A stretch of DNA of 64,000 nucleotides from Nostoc commune NIES-4072 (GCF_003113895.1 NZ_BDUD01000001.1:2820712-2884711); one strand, 5' to 3'. Shown: positions 8,535 through 19,895, numbered from the stretch's first letter. Translations and numbers: made by a program. The notes: generated from the letters alone by a model not told the origin.

Positions 8535-9753
8535 ATGCCTACAATGAAAAATAATATATGTTCTACTTTCGATATAAGCAAATATTTGTCATATTTTCAA
8601 GAAAAAGTTACGAAACTTTTAGAATTAACTGACATCTCAGAATTTGATGGACAAGTTTTAAAAATACGTGAGGAAGAAATTAGGAAATCTGCATTAATTT
8701 TGGCAGGAGAATGTATCGCTTTATTACTTCATAATCTGTCTAAGTCCCAAGGTTTTTTGGATAAAGCGATGCAGCAAACACAGGGTTGGTGGCACAATAA
8801 AACGCAAAAACATGGTTATAAAAAGCGACAAATATTAACGATTGGTAATGTTGAAGTAACTTTACAATTACCGTATGTAGTTGAACGTCAAAATCAACCA
8901 GATAAAAATAAACAACATGAAGGATTTTGTCCATTCTTAAGATATTTAGGAATGTCCGAGGGTTTAACCCCAGTTGTTTTATCAAAGGTTGCTCAATATG
9001 GCGCAATTGCAGGTTCGTTTGAAGCTGCACGTACAACACTAATTGATTGGGGAATAAAGATTAGTTTAAAACGAATAGAACGGCTAACATATTATTTTGG
9101 TCAGTTGGGAATAGATTTACGTACTCACAAGCTAAATGACTTAAAATCTGGTAATTTATCCACTTTAAATATTCTTAAAGACCAACGTGTTGTAATTGCT
9201 GTAGACGGTGGTCGTACCCGTATTCGGATACCGAAAAAAGGAAAGCGTAAGGTTAAAACAAATCGTTATGGCTTTGCAGGTGAATGGATGGAGCCAAAAT
9301 TACTAACAATTTATGTAGTAAATGAACAAGGGCAAAAAATTAGGACATCAGCAATTCCTATTACTAATGATGGTACATATTCAGGTTATCAAGGGTTCAT
9401 GCAGATTTTAGAAATGTATTTAGTAAATTTGGGTATAAGCCAAGCAAAACAAGTTTTATTAATTGGGGATGGTGCAGAGTGGATATGGATACATATCCCT
9501 CCTTTATTAAAAAAACTACAATGTCCCCACGAAACTTATCAGTTGTTAGATTTTTATCACGCAGCATCACATTTACAAGACTTTGCCGATGCTGCTTTTA
9601 GCACAAATAATGAGCGTCAACAATGGTTTAAAAAGTCTCGTAAAATGTTAAAAAAAGGTCAAGCACTGGATTTAATGAGAAACATGGGTGAGATTATATT
9701 ATCAGCTACTGGAGAACGCATGGCAAATAAAGTCACTTTGTACTTAAAGATAA
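8535..9753 (+). pseudogene. ISKra4-family transposase, C-terminus missing
   Basis: About 405 residues are recognisable. The central motif VVIAVDGGRTRIRI carries the first catalytic Asp, VLLIGDGAEWIW the second, and QLLDFYHAASHLQDFA follows, all typical of ISKra4 transposases. The frame runs into the inverted repeat at 9754 after ERMANKV, losing the last 80-100 residues with the catalytic Glu. The terminal residues FSDRSFFARSHQIALLP come from the repeat. Confidence 0.88.
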
Positions 9754-9805
9754 TTTTTAGCGATCGCAGCTTTTTTGCCCGATCTCACCAAATCGCGTTG
9801 CTCCC
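9754..9805. repeat. 52-bp arm, perfect inverted copy of 8313-8364
   Basis: It ends in AATCGCGTTGCTCCC and truncates the ISKra4 transposase. Together the two arms bracket about 1.39 kb, which could invert by homologous recombination between them. Confidence 0.85.
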
Positions 9806-9987
9806 GTTAAAGTTGATGAAGAGTTAGGGCTACCAAAAGATAAATGGCTACCAATGGTATTAGAATTAGCCTGTGCCTTGGGAGTCAGTAGTGAATTTCC
9901 AAATTCTCACTCGTTGTTTCAAAAATGGACATTAAAATTTATCTTACTCAGAGCTTAGTTAGCGGGCAAAGCTAGCTAACTAAGCTC
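9806..9987 (+). other. Orphan protein fragment ending in a 13-bp hairpin
   Basis: An open stretch without start (VDEELGLPKDKWLPMVLELA, then HSLFQKWTLKFILL) ends with a stop inside a strong hairpin (GAGCTTAGTTAGC at 9951 pairs with GCTAACTAAGCTC ending 9987). The hairpin could be a terminator or an IS end. The protein family is unknown. Confidence 0.4.
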
Positions 9988-10007
9988 TTCCCCACACCTT
10001 TTTTCGT

Positions 10008-10430
10008 TCACCCGAAACTATGTGTACTCACGCCAATTATCTCAACTTGTTTGCAAGCTGTTCTTAAAATCCTAGCGGCTGAATCTTCGCTAATGTGTCC
10101 ATCACTGCGACCGGGGAACAAATAAACATCCCCTGCCATTGGGTAATATTCAACCAGTAACCGCCGTAGGTCTTCAATCACTGGGATTGACCTAGTAGCC
10201 AGCTTGCCTTTAGTGTTTGCTTTCCGAATCACCAACCGAGGTCTAACGTTGCCTTTAGGTGTGTAAATGTCTTGGGTGAACAGGGTACAGCATTCTCGAA
10301 TTCTACAGGCACTAAATAAACATACGCCAAATATTGTGCGATCGCGGCCGTTCTGAAAACCCTGGTTGAAAATTAGTTGTATCTCTTGTAGAGTAAGTAT
10401 CTTGGCGCGTCCATGACGATTTACTTTCAC
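10008..10430 (-). pseudogene. Tyrosine recombinase/integrase, catalytic half truncated
   Basis: The frame covers the start of a phage-integrase catalytic domain. LTLQEIQLIFNQGF and FSACRIRECCTL give box I with the catalytic Arg; PRLVIRKANTKGK follows. It stops at GVSTHSFG, exactly where the family has H-S-F-R-R, so the box II Arg and the Tyr nucleophile are absent. The start at 10430 overlaps the region just ahead of the divergent Uma2 gene. Confidence 0.8.
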
Positions 10431-10478
10431 TTTTCACCGCTACACCCCGTTAACTCTCAATTTTCAGGTTACAGCAGT

Positions 10479-11102
10479 ATGATTCAATCACTACAAAAAC
10501 TATTCACATTTGATGAATTTGTAGATTTTTTAAAAACACAACCAGAAAATATTTGCTACGAATTATACGACGGAGAAATTATACAAATGCCTTTACCGAA
10601 AGGAAAACATGAAAAAATTGTGGCGTTTTTAGTCATGATTCTAATGGTCGAATGTCACCGTCTTAAACTTGAGTACGGTATACCAAGTAAAACTTTAGTC
10701 AAACTGGAAAATAAGATATCAGGATACTTCCCAGATGTTCTTTTACTAAATCTTCCTAATTTAGTAAATGAGGCATATTGGGAAAATGAATCGATAATTA
10801 CTAAACCGGAATCGATACCATTAGTGATTGAGGTGGTCAGTACTAACTGGAGAGATGATTATCATAAAAAGCTTGCTGACTATGAAGAAATGGGTATTCA
10901 AGAATATTGGATTGTGGATTATGCTGCTTTGGGTAGCAAAGAATTGATAGGCGACCCCAAACAGCCAACAATCACAATTTACTTTTTAAGTGATGAGGGT
11001 GAATATCGTGGTAAACAGTTTAGAGGAGACGACCGTATAGAGTCCCCAACATTTCCTGATTTAAATCTAACTGTTGAACAAATTTTTTCAGTGCGTTATT
11101 GA
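10479..11102 (+). CDS. Uma2-family (DUF820) endonuclease
   Basis: 207 residues with the restriction-endonuclease-like fold. Seen are ELYDGEIIQMP (first strand, Glu), YFPDVLLLN (catalytic P-D), PLVIEVVSTNW (E-V) and KLADYEEMGIQEYWIVD, the classic order of this large cyanobacterial family. I chose ATG 10479 because the longer frame overlaps the divergent integrase remnant. Biological targets of these nucleases are unknown; many are moved by transposition. Confidence 0.88.
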   Translation: MIQSLQKLFTFDEFVDFLKTQPENICYELYDGEIIQMPLPKGKHEKIVAFLVMILMVECHRLKLEYGIPSKTLVKLENKISGYFPDVLLLNLPNLVNEAYWENESIITKPESIPLVIEVVSTNWRDDYHKKLADYEEMGIQEYWIVDYAALGSKELIGDPKQPTITIYFLSDEGEYRGKQFRGDDRIESPTFPDLNLTVEQIFSVRY

Positions 11103-11123
11103 TCAATTACTACGGACGTATCC

Positions 11124-11339
11124 CTACACTACTCTTACGCTCGCAGAAGAAGGATAAGAATATATATTACCAATATTAATCTGTACCTCCTCCGAAATCG
11201 AAATCGTAGGCTGAAGACTTGCTCCACCGACGATTTTGCTGGTTTCGGAGTCTAATAGTTCCTCGAATAGAGGAGCTTGCAGGTTTTCTTCTTTGTTAGC
11301 TGTTAGAGCTATGATTTTCCTTGAGAAGTAGTTTTGCAT
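11124..11339 (-). CDS. Small peptide with double-glycine leader
   Basis: About 71 residues from ATG 11339. A charged leader ends LLDSETSKIVGGA, matching the E-L-x-x-V-x-G-G cleavage pattern of peptides processed and exported by peptidase-containing ABC transporters. The segment after GG is about 32 residues (SLQPTISISEEVQ, then YPSSASVRVV), rich in Ser, Ile and Val and without Cys. A longer frame from 11402 adds a doubtful hydrophobic start. No exporter or modifying enzyme lies nearby. Confidence 0.5.
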   Translation of the reverse strand: MQNYFSRKIIALTANKEENLQAPLFEELLDSETSKIVGGASLQPTISISEEVQINIGNIYSYPSSASVRVV

Positions 11340-11585
11340 ATCTTGATTTAGCAAGCTATTGACTGCATAGTAAATATATCTAGCTGGAAATAAAATAATC
11401 AAGTATTCATAAAAACATCCTACTTTTTAATGGCGATAATCAGCGTCAATTTCAAGTTTTTTATCTATGGCTAGCTCTACACCATTAGCACCATCCACAG
11501 AAAATGTGAAAATCAATTTTTTCTACACCTAAATCAAAAGCCAGCAAGTTGAACCAAGGAAGTCACTTGCTGGACAGTTATAAAA

Positions 11586-11764
11586 CCCACATTCCGCACT
11601 TCAAAATGTAGTGCTTTAATACTTCAATAAATGCTACAAAAAATTATTATTCTGATTAAGTATTAACACTGCTATCTACTAGACTTTTAGCGATCGCTAT
11701 TCAAGGACTATTAGCCCAAAAACTGTAGCACTGGTGTGCTACAAAGCGAAGTGCGGAATATGGG
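11586..11764. mobile_element. 179-bp inverted-repeat element
   Basis: The ends CCCACATTCCGCACTTC and GAAGTGCGGAATATGGG are inverted with one mismatch, followed inward by GTAGTGC / GCTAC segments. There is no coding capacity and no clear target duplication. It lies in the otherwise empty 11.40-11.82 kb gap. Confidence 0.7.
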
Positions 11765-11818
11765 CTACAAGAACTAGAGTTTTTATTAATTTTATTTACA
11801 GGTTTTACAGGTTGAACG

Positions 11819-12052
11819 ATGAATATCTTTCGCCGTAAATTCTCTGAAACTCCTATATGCAATGGATTACAGCCCAAAGCATTAGCCTCCTACCACACAG
11901 TATTTACTAAACTCTTGGGTAGGCGAAAAGCAATTATTGACCCTCAGACTGCAAGTATCTTCAGGCAAAATCCTACTTTCGCTTCAAAAATGCTCAAACT
12001 TATATACAGCAAGGCTTTTCAGACCATCTTGCTGCTTTTTCCTCGTATCTGA
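11819..12052 (+). CDS. Hypothetical 77-residue frame, doubtful
   Basis: Basic frame without recognisable domain or strong ribosome site (ACAGGTTGAACG upstream of ATG). It sits between mobile elements. It may be chance; no homologous neighbour supports it. Confidence 0.25.
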   Translation: MNIFRRKFSETPICNGLQPKALASYHTVFTKLLGRRKAIIDPQTASIFRQNPTFASKMLKLIYSKAFQTILLLFPRI

Positions 12053-12165
12053 TACCGTTGGCGAATTCCCAAAACAGCTAAACTGAACCGATTAGTTCAG
12101 AAATGAAACGATTGAGAACCTTCTGAACATTTTTATACCCAGTAGCTTGCTTACCTAATTTCAGT

Positions 12166-12543
12166 TCAGACATAATGCGATCGCTTCCAGCGGGCGGGTA
12201 CGCCATCGCGTAAAATTTCAAGTTCTCTTATAGTTGGTAAACCAACAGACTGTCTTTCGCGCTCCGTATCAGATGTTAGAGAAAACTCGCTCTGCCGTGT
12301 AATACTCGGTTGGGGTTCGTTTTGCCCCTGATCAGGAGCTAAAAATTCTGAGTCTTCCCGTGTAATACTTGGTAGAATGTTATGTTTAACAATGTGTTCT
12401 AAATAGTCAGCCCTAGTTAAACCCAAACATTCAGAGGCTATCCCTAAGCTTTTCCATGTGTCATCAGTCAGTCGCAAAGAACGTACTTCACGATAATCAT
12501 CATTCTTGAGCGCAAACTTTCCCTGAATATCCCGTTTTAACAT
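12166..12543 (-). CDS. Conserved small protein, VRSLRLTDxTW family (possible DNA-binding)
   Basis: 125 residues. The first half, MLKRDIQGKFALKNDDYREV followed by RSLRLTDDTWKSLG and LTRADYLEHIV, is a pattern I associate with small cyanobacterial proteins often found on plasmids and near mobile elements. It reads like a ribbon-helix-helix strand (VRSLRLTDDTW) plus helices. The tail is Ser/Glu-rich and ends PARWKRSHYV. I chose ATG 12543 because the longer upstream frame overlaps the divergent gene. Function unknown. Confidence 0.65.
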   Translation of the reverse strand: MLKRDIQGKFALKNDDYREVRSLRLTDDTWKSLGIASECLGLTRADYLEHIVKHNILPSITREDSEFLAPDQGQNEPQPSITRQSEFSLTSDTERERQSVGLPTIRELEILRDGVPARWKRSHYV

Positions 12544-12561
12544 CAATAGAGTAGGGGGTCT

Positions 12562-12882
12562 GTGAGGCGATTCTTGCAGAGAGTAGATGAAGCCGAACAA
12601 CTTACCGAAACAAACTATGGAAGTGGGCAATTGAGCGGAGGCGGTTCTGTTTTTGAACACATCTACTTTAATGATCACACATGGTTCAGCGTGAAGCGAA
12701 TCCCATCTACTCTTCGATTCGTCTACCTTGATCATCGAGGACAAGGAGGAATTGGAATTATATTTAGTGAACCGATGAATTCGGAAGGCTACAAAGCTAG
12801 CGAAGTTAAAAAGTGGATTAAAGATAATTATCCCACGCTTCTTCCCCATTGGACTTTATATCGAGCAAATCACCCAACATAG
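12562..12882 (+). CDS. Hypothetical protein, divergent from the RLTD gene
   Basis: 106 residues starting at GTG. It has mixed alpha/beta composition (HIYFNDHTWFSVKRIP, then RFVYLDHRGQGGIGIIFSEP) and a clear helical end KASEVKKWIKDNYPTLLPHW. It looks like a real folded protein but no family comes to mind. The adjacent PAAR gene on the other strand raises the possibility of an effector or immunity relic; that is speculation. Confidence 0.5.
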   Translation: MRRFLQRVDEAEQLTETNYGSGQLSGGGSVFEHIYFNDHTWFSVKRIPSTLRFVYLDHRGQGGIGIIFSEPMNSEGYKASEVKKWIKDNYPTLLPHWTLYRANHPT

Positions 12883-12911
12883 AGTGTGAGCCAGCACCTA
12901 ACACATTCTTT

Positions 12912-13256
12912 TTAGCTTCCCTCTGATGCTTGTTTAGCTTTCTCTTGCACATCTTGTGCCGCTTTTTGTGACGCTTGAGCAGCTTGATTAGTCATAGAGG
13001 TAGCAATGCTACTAATATCAACAGAAATAGGTGATGCTGACCCAGTTCCAATCAAAACACTTGAACAGCCACCAGTAATTTTATTTGGAGAACCAAGCGG
13101 TTCTAGAATTGTATTTCCTTGAAAGCAAGCTGGTAAGCCATTGATTAATACAGTGCTACTAGCATCAATTACTACACCTACTCCGTGGGGAGGGATAGGA
13201 GAAGGAGTCATGCAAGCATGGAGATCAACAGTACCAACAGCAATTATTACTGCCAT
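12912..13256 (-). CDS. PAAR-domain protein, N-terminus probably replaced at a transposase junction
   Basis: Residues 8-72 match the PAAR spike-tip fold: DLHACMTPSPIPPHGVG, VLINGLPACFQGN, then GSPNKITGGCSSVLIG. PAAR proteins cap the spike of type VI secretion and related contractile injection systems. A helical Gln/Ala tail follows. The first residues (MAVIIAV) replace the usual P-A-A-R segment and are antisense to a transposase frame starting nearby, so the 5' end is likely truncated around 13240. No other injection-system gene is in the window. Confidence 0.7.
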   Translation of the reverse strand: MAVIIAVGTVDLHACMTPSPIPPHGVGVVIDASSTVLINGLPACFQGNTILEPLGSPNKITGGCSSVLIGTGSASPISVDISSIATSMTNQAAQASQKAAQDVQEKAKQASEGS

Positions 13257-14330
13257 GAATTCAAGTTGGCCAGATGCACCACATCAACGTTGTGAAGCAC
13301 ACTTTCTCAACAATTTGAGTGATGCAGTCTTGCCTTTAGATACAAAGCTACGACAGCAATTAAAGACAGATTTGGATGGACTACCAAAAGTACCATTATC
13401 TTCTGAAAGACCTCAAGACCCAACTCAGCAAAAGCAGCCAGACAATAATAGCCCCTTTTTTCAGCAATCCCCTATCTGTCACGAGACGCAGAGTTAATGG
13501 CGGTGGAGTCCCAGATTCGAGATGCTATTCAGGATTGTGTCAATCGCACCAGTCGCAAACCTTTTAGTTGGGGTGGTTTAAGCGGCTACCAGCAATTATC
13601 AGCGATTGGAGAAGTACTACGTAGTTTATCATGCCGACAAATTGACACAGATTATTTGTCTGTATTGTCAGTATGGGTTGACCAAGCTTTAAGCAACAAT
13701 CTTTCCGTAGCATTGGATTTGGCAGAAGCGCACAAGTGGTTGCGACGAATTGCCGAATGTTTGCGCTATCCAAATAACTCCCACCGTATCTCAGGTAATG
13801 TAACTGATATTACACAAACCGCAGAAATCCCCTTAACAAGTTTTCAAGTTCGGTGCAAGATGGAAGAGTTATTACAGAAGTTTGTGCCTGACCCTCAACA
13901 ACATCCGGCACAGTTTGCTCTCAAGAAAAAGTTACAACGTTTATGGGATAAATACAGTACTGACTTATTACACTGCTATGATATCCCTGGTTTGCCACCA
14001 GATAACCTGAAAATCGAGTCTTTATTTAGTCATTTGCGTCGCCATCAGCGACGTATTAGTGGACGCAAATCAACTGTTGAATTACGTGATTTGGGCCAAT
14101 ATCAAGTTCTATTTGTAGCTCAAAACGAAAAACAGTTACTTGAACAAATTCGGGAAGTACCTATAGCTGAGTATAAAACTCAACGTCGTAGATTAGCGAT
14201 CGCACAAGCTCCTCGCCAACAAAAACGTCGCCTTCATCGTAATCCAGTTAGCACAATACAATCTTTGGTCAATCAACATCAGGAACTTCTCACTGTGCTT
14301 GAGTTTCAAGCTCACACCCCAGCTTTCTAA
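13240..14330 (+). pseudogene. Transposase, N-terminally truncated and frameshifted
   Basis: Begins near AIITAMNSSWPDAPHQRCEA, a DDE-like strand-helix with a His/Cys motif, continues to GLPKVPLSSERP, then shifts frame around 13455-13497 and resumes as VESQIRDAIQDCVNRTSRKP and HCYDIPGLPPDNLKIESLFS, then HLRRHQRRISGRKSTVELRD. The last part, with E-S-L-F and an arginine-rich helix, is a typical transposase C-terminus; I cannot name the IS family with confidence. Both ends abut unrelated genes, PAAR on the left and a flavoprotein on the right. Confidence 0.75.
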
Positions 14331-14636
14331 TTCTTGGATAACTTCATAACCTAATTTGCCTGTTTGATAAACGGCTTTTTGGTTGACAATCCCATCGTTA
14401 GCAAGGGTGACTTCGCGGACGTACTGTTCTGGGGTGGAATGTCCGGGAATAACTGCGGTATTCACGCCATCCATACCCATTGCGATCGCACCACTCCGTC
14501 GGATGTTAGCTTTTTCTAAAATCAACACCTCTGCATTAGGATTGGCTTGTTTAGCTTTAATTCCAGCCATTGTCCCGGCTGTACCGCCACCAATGACAAG
14601 TACATCAGTTTTTATTTGTTGGGTGTTGATGTCCAT
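14305..14636 (-). pseudogene. Fumarate reductase/APS reductase-type flavoprotein, N-terminal 110 residues only
   Basis: The Rossmann FAD motif is plain (VLVIGGGTAGTMAGIKAK), followed by EVLILEKANIRRSGAIAMGM and DGVNTAVIPG, matching the start of the fumarate reductase/adenylylsulfate reductase alpha family (usually over 550 residues). The frame enters transposase antisense sequence after ELESWGV, so more than 80% is missing. The native start at 14636 (MDINTQQIKTDVLVIGGG) seems preserved. Confidence 0.8.
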
Positions 14637-15068
14637 AAGCTTTTGGGAGTGTTGAGGATACGTAGAACATTTAAGCTAAAACTAATATAAATACTACGGT
14701 AAATCAACCAAATTACCGTATCTTACTGATAGAATATTCACATGGATAAGCCGCAAATGCAAGCTCCAAAAATTGCGATCGCCGACATTGTTGAACGCGT
14801 AAAATTTCAAGTTCTGAAGTAGCCAGTCTCCAAGCTAGATTTATCGCCTTGGACTGCACCCTCACAGACATTTGTGCAATTATCTTAACCTTTCACTGAT
14901 GCTTTGGAGCCGTGTTCTTGTCGCATACAGAGTTATTGTATAAATTGTATAGTACTTACGTAGGAAGTCCGTTACGTTATAAACTTGTGCAAATGGGGAA
15001 CTCTATGATTAGAGATCAATCCTTTAAATTATTTTTTTGTTTGGAATACCCACAAGAGGCGCTTGTTA
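14637..15068. other. Intergenic, no gene seen
   Basis: AT-rich spacer between the flavoprotein stub and the glycosyltransferase. It holds a 26-codon frame at 14741 that I do not consider real, and a 20-bp identity (CGCGTAAAATTTCAAGTTCT) shared with 12206-12225. No tRNA, terminator or clear promoter was recognised. Confidence 0.5.
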
Positions 15069-15932
15069 ATGATTAGTATAATTACACCAGTTTATAACGG
15101 TGAGAAATTCATAGAATCTTGCATTCAAGTTGTAATTGACCAAAACTGTTTAGAAGTGGAACACATCATTGTCGATGGAGGTTCAAGCGACAAGACAATA
15201 GACATTATTGAGGATAAAGCCAATCAATATCCCCATATCCGATGGATTAGCGAAAAGGATCGAGGACAATCTGATGCTCTCAATAAAGGAATTGCTATGG
15301 CACAAGGAGAAATTATTGGTGTTTTAAATGTTGATGATTTTTATGAAAAAAACGTTCTTAAGCGCATTTGTGAAATTTTTAAAACTTTACCAGAGCCTAG
15401 CTTGATTGTTGGCAACTGTAATGTTTGTAATCAACAAGGTAAACTAATTTATATTAATAAACCTAGCCGATTACGGACAATTGATTTTTTGTTAGAAAGG
15501 CAAGTTAATGAAGATAAAATTATCGATGCTTCTTTTCCAGTAAATCCATCTGCTTACTTCTATCACAAATCATTGCATCAGCAAATCGGACTCTATAAAG
15601 TAGAAGATCATTATGTAATGGATATAGATTTTCTTTTGAAAGCTATTAGATATTCTCATGTTAAATATTTCAATGAAATTTGGGGTAATTATAGATATTA
15701 TCCAGGAACCAAAACATTTGATGATTCTGCTAGAGGAACCAGTTTGACGCGAATTAAACAATTATTTAATGATTATATTAAAACACTATCTTTGATAGAG
15801 CAATGGAAAATTTTGTTAGCTCGAAACCTGAATTTTATTTTATTGAAAATCTTTTATTTTTCTAAGCATCCAGAACGATTATCTGAATCGATTAAGCAGC
15901 GATTAACTAATACCATCTCAAAAAAATCCTGA
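15069..15932 (+). CDS. Glycosyltransferase family 2
   Basis: 287 residues with a GT-A fold. SIITPVYNGEKFIESC gives the nucleotide-sugar binding N-terminus, HIIVDGGSSDKT the second strand, SEKDRGQSDALNKGI the helix with the conserved Gln-Ser-Asp, and IIGVLNVDDFY supplies the metal-binding D-D in place of D-x-D. It transfers a sugar to a polysaccharide or glycolipid acceptor in the cytoplasm. The C-terminal Phe/Leu-rich helix may contact the membrane. ATG 15069 is preferred to TTG 15063. It stands alone, so the product is unknown. Confidence 0.9.
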   Translation: MISIITPVYNGEKFIESCIQVVIDQNCLEVEHIIVDGGSSDKTIDIIEDKANQYPHIRWISEKDRGQSDALNKGIAMAQGEIIGVLNVDDFYEKNVLKRICEIFKTLPEPSLIVGNCNVCNQQGKLIYINKPSRLRTIDFLLERQVNEDKIIDASFPVNPSAYFYHKSLHQQIGLYKVEDHYVMDIDFLLKAIRYSHVKYFNEIWGNYRYYPGTKTFDDSARGTSLTRIKQLFNDYIKTLSLIEQWKILLARNLNFILLKIFYFSKHPERLSESIKQRLTNTISKKS

Positions 15933-16458
15933 TGTATATATAGCAATACAGTTCAATTAGTGATGTTTGACCTCGGAAGATCCCCCCAACCCCCCGATAA
16001 ATTGGAGGGCTTAGTTCCCTCCTTTTTAAGTCCCGTTAGGGAGGATCAAGCCTTACACTGAACTGTATTGGCATATATAGGACTCCTATTTGATTTTTGA
16101 TACATAGCAATACTTGTCGGGTTTTGGGGAAAAGCGAAAGGGGAAAGGGGAAAGAAAAAACCTTTAACCCAAACCCAGTAACCTTTTCCCAAAATCCAAT
16201 TCCGAGTTAAAAATGCTTTACCCGAGCAGTATTGATATACATAGGGTGTGAAAGCGCAGAAAGTACAGCACTTTATCCAATATAATCACAAGAATTATGT
16301 CAGTAAGAGCCAAACCAGAAAGTTTTTTAACGATGAAATTTTTGCATAAACAAAGTAGTAGAATTGGCATCCACGCGGCACAAAGTAGCAATAGTACTAC
16401 GCGCTTCTGCCTGGGCAGCTATTCTTGCAATGCCCACTACTGACTGCTTGTTGCCGTT
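15933..16458. other. Intergenic repeat cluster
   Basis: Holds a GC-rich palindromic stretch around 15975-16050 (CCCCCCAACCCCCC, then inverted GGAGGGC / GTTAGGGAGGATC segments) and the MITE at 16108-16236. The last 200 bases upstream of the ccaA stop show no gene. Confidence 0.55.
16108..16236. mobile_element. MITE, copy 1 of the CAATACT family
   Basis: The inverted ends are CAATACTTGTCGGGT and ACCCGAGCAGTATTG. ATACATAG occurs directly before (16100-16107) and directly after (16237-16244) the element. The interior is purine-rich (GGGGAAAGGGG). A second copy with about 85-90% identity by eye lies at 39780-39899. Confidence 0.8.
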
Positions 16459-17277
16459 TTACTTTGTTGTCGAACCTCGATAAATTCGCTCCATTTGCTC
16501 TGGAGAAAGCACTGTCATTGGAAACCATTCATTTGTGGAAATAGGAAGTTCCGGGGATGATTGAAATTCCCGTTGTTGAGTTTTAGTAAAATGTATTTCC
16601 ACATTGCTATTTAAAGGTGGGCTAAGTAATGTCTCATCTATCTCTGATGGAGAAAGTTGATTTTGAGGCAAGACATAGGCGTGCTTTTGTGCATCGTATG
16701 CCAAAATTTCTCCTGTCTCAATTTGATAAATCCAAGCATAAATATTGAGTTTCCCTTGATAAAGCTTAGAGTGAATCACCGGATAAGTTCGTAAATTTTC
16801 GATTTGGGTAAGGACATTCTCAGCAATAATTATTTCTAAGAGTTCTTCCCCTTCGTAGTGGCTATAATTGTCTTTTACCAGTCTTCGCGTTGCCTCTGTA
16901 TACTTGAGCCAGTCATGTACAAGAGGCATTTCTACCCGCAAGCTGTCTAACTTCATTAACCCTTTCATAGCGCCACAATGTGAGTGACCGCAGACAATAA
17001 TTTGTTGAATATCTAATGCTTGAATAGCATATTCAATTGTCGCCCCCTCACCGCCATTAGTCGCACCATATGGTGGAATAATATTACCTGCATTGCGGAT
17101 AACAAATAATTCACCTAACCCAGCTTGTGTAATCAGGTTTGGATCGATACGCGAATCTGAACAAGTAATAAATAGTACTCTGGGTTTTTGACCATGAGAA
17201 AGTTGTTCAAACAGTTCTTCATTGGCGGAAAAATAACTACTTTTAAACTCGCGCAAACCTTTAATCAATTTTTTCAT
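16459..17277 (-). CDS. ccaA: Beta-class carbonic anhydrase, CcaA/IcfA type
   Basis: 272 residues, the usual length of the cyanobacterial carboxysomal enzyme. It interconverts CO2 and bicarbonate. Zinc ligands are visible as Cys39 in CSDSR (with the Asp41-Arg43 dyad), His98 and Cys101 in CGHSHCG. The body matches CcaA throughout (NAGNIIPPYGATNGGEG, then LKYTEATRRLVKDNYSH). The 70-residue C-terminal extension ending PEQMERIYRG is specific to this subgroup and, in known CcaA, links the enzyme to the carboxysome shell scaffold. A relic of a second such gene lies at 39408-39524. Confidence 0.93.
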   Translation of the reverse strand: MKKLIKGLREFKSSYFSANEELFEQLSHGQKPRVLFITCSDSRIDPNLITQAGLGELFVIRNAGNIIPPYGATNGGEGATIEYAIQALDIQQIIVCGHSHCGAMKGLMKLDSLRVEMPLVHDWLKYTEATRRLVKDNYSHYEGEELLEIIIAENVLTQIENLRTYPVIHSKLYQGKLNIYAWIYQIETGEILAYDAQKHAYVLPQNQLSPSEIDETLLSPPLNSNVEIHFTKTQQREFQSSPELPISTNEWFPMTVLSPEQMERIYRGSTTK

Positions 17278-18047
17278 AGGAGTACCTAAATGAACAAGTA
17301 ATACTTAAAACTTCAAAGTCAATATATGGGAAGTCGTCAATAGGATCTTCTATATCCTGGTAGAAGGAGTGAGATGGCGTAGGGTAGTCGAGTGCATTTA
17401 CGAGAAAGCTGATGGGGTGTCGGTGATTGGTCAGCAGACGTTGAGTTAATGCCGGAAACATCAGAGATGTTTATCTACCTTACCATGCTCCGGATCATAG
17501 TGAGACGATTAGCATAAAATTTGACCGCTCAAAACTTTTCAAACACCCTCTCAAATTGAAATTATCGTGACAGATAAATTTAATCAACCGCCACTGCGAA
17601 AAGGATTTTTTATCAAAGTTAAGCCAGTTGCAACGCCTAAGAATAACATAGCCCCTTTTAACGTTCCAGATAACTCTTTGTAACTCTGTTAGGTGGTAAA
17701 CAATTAATTGTGCGATCGCAGTTCGCACTTTTGCATAACTAGCAATTTGGGTTAATATCTGGGCTTCACCAACTAATGGCAATGGTAAGTAAATTCGTAG
17801 TAATCACAAAGAGTGCTTAGAAAACAATACGCTTTGTGCTTACTACAAACCTCATAGCGCAAGCAAAGTACTAGTACAGCACGCCGGAAATCAAGCTACT
17901 ATTTTAAAACTTACAAAAGCCTTGATTACAAAACTTTTGACTTTTGACTTTTGAACGCCAGTTGCTTCTCCTGTCGGAGACGCTGCGCGAACAAGTCGGC
18001 AAAGCCGCAAGGGCGCACTGGCTCCTTTTGACTTCCGCCCTGCGGCA
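17278..18047. other. Intergenic, no convincing gene
   Basis: A 95-residue minus frame at 17495-17782 (MPLVGEAQILTQIASYAKV at its start) could be a decayed gene but has no recognisable domain. A 66-residue frame overlapping the ccaA start looks like chance. From 17950 on there is a common cyanobacterial repeat (GTCGGAGACGCTGCGCGAAC). Confidence 0.4.
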
Positions 18048-19691
<1,644 letters not shown>

Positions 19692-19895
19692 TTAACAAAG
19701 CATTTTTCTTTTACAGCTTTGCATAAATTCGTTACAAAAAAAATTGCCAAATATATATATATAATTATGTACCCATCGACACGGTTAGGGTAAGCTGGTG
19801 TTACAGGCAGGGCGGCGGCATCATGCCAACAAAACCACGCAGCATTAAACCCGATAAGCTTTGATATCGCCAGCCAGCACTCTGTTTACCTGCTA

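Noticed and set aside
14741..14821. 26-codon frame starting MDKPQMQAPK
   Set aside because: Too short; its end is a 20-bp repeat shared with 12206, so it is probably a transposition scar.
17261..17461. 66-codon minus frame upstream of ccaA
   Set aside because: Overlaps the ccaA start, has no recognisable motif and no ribosome site.
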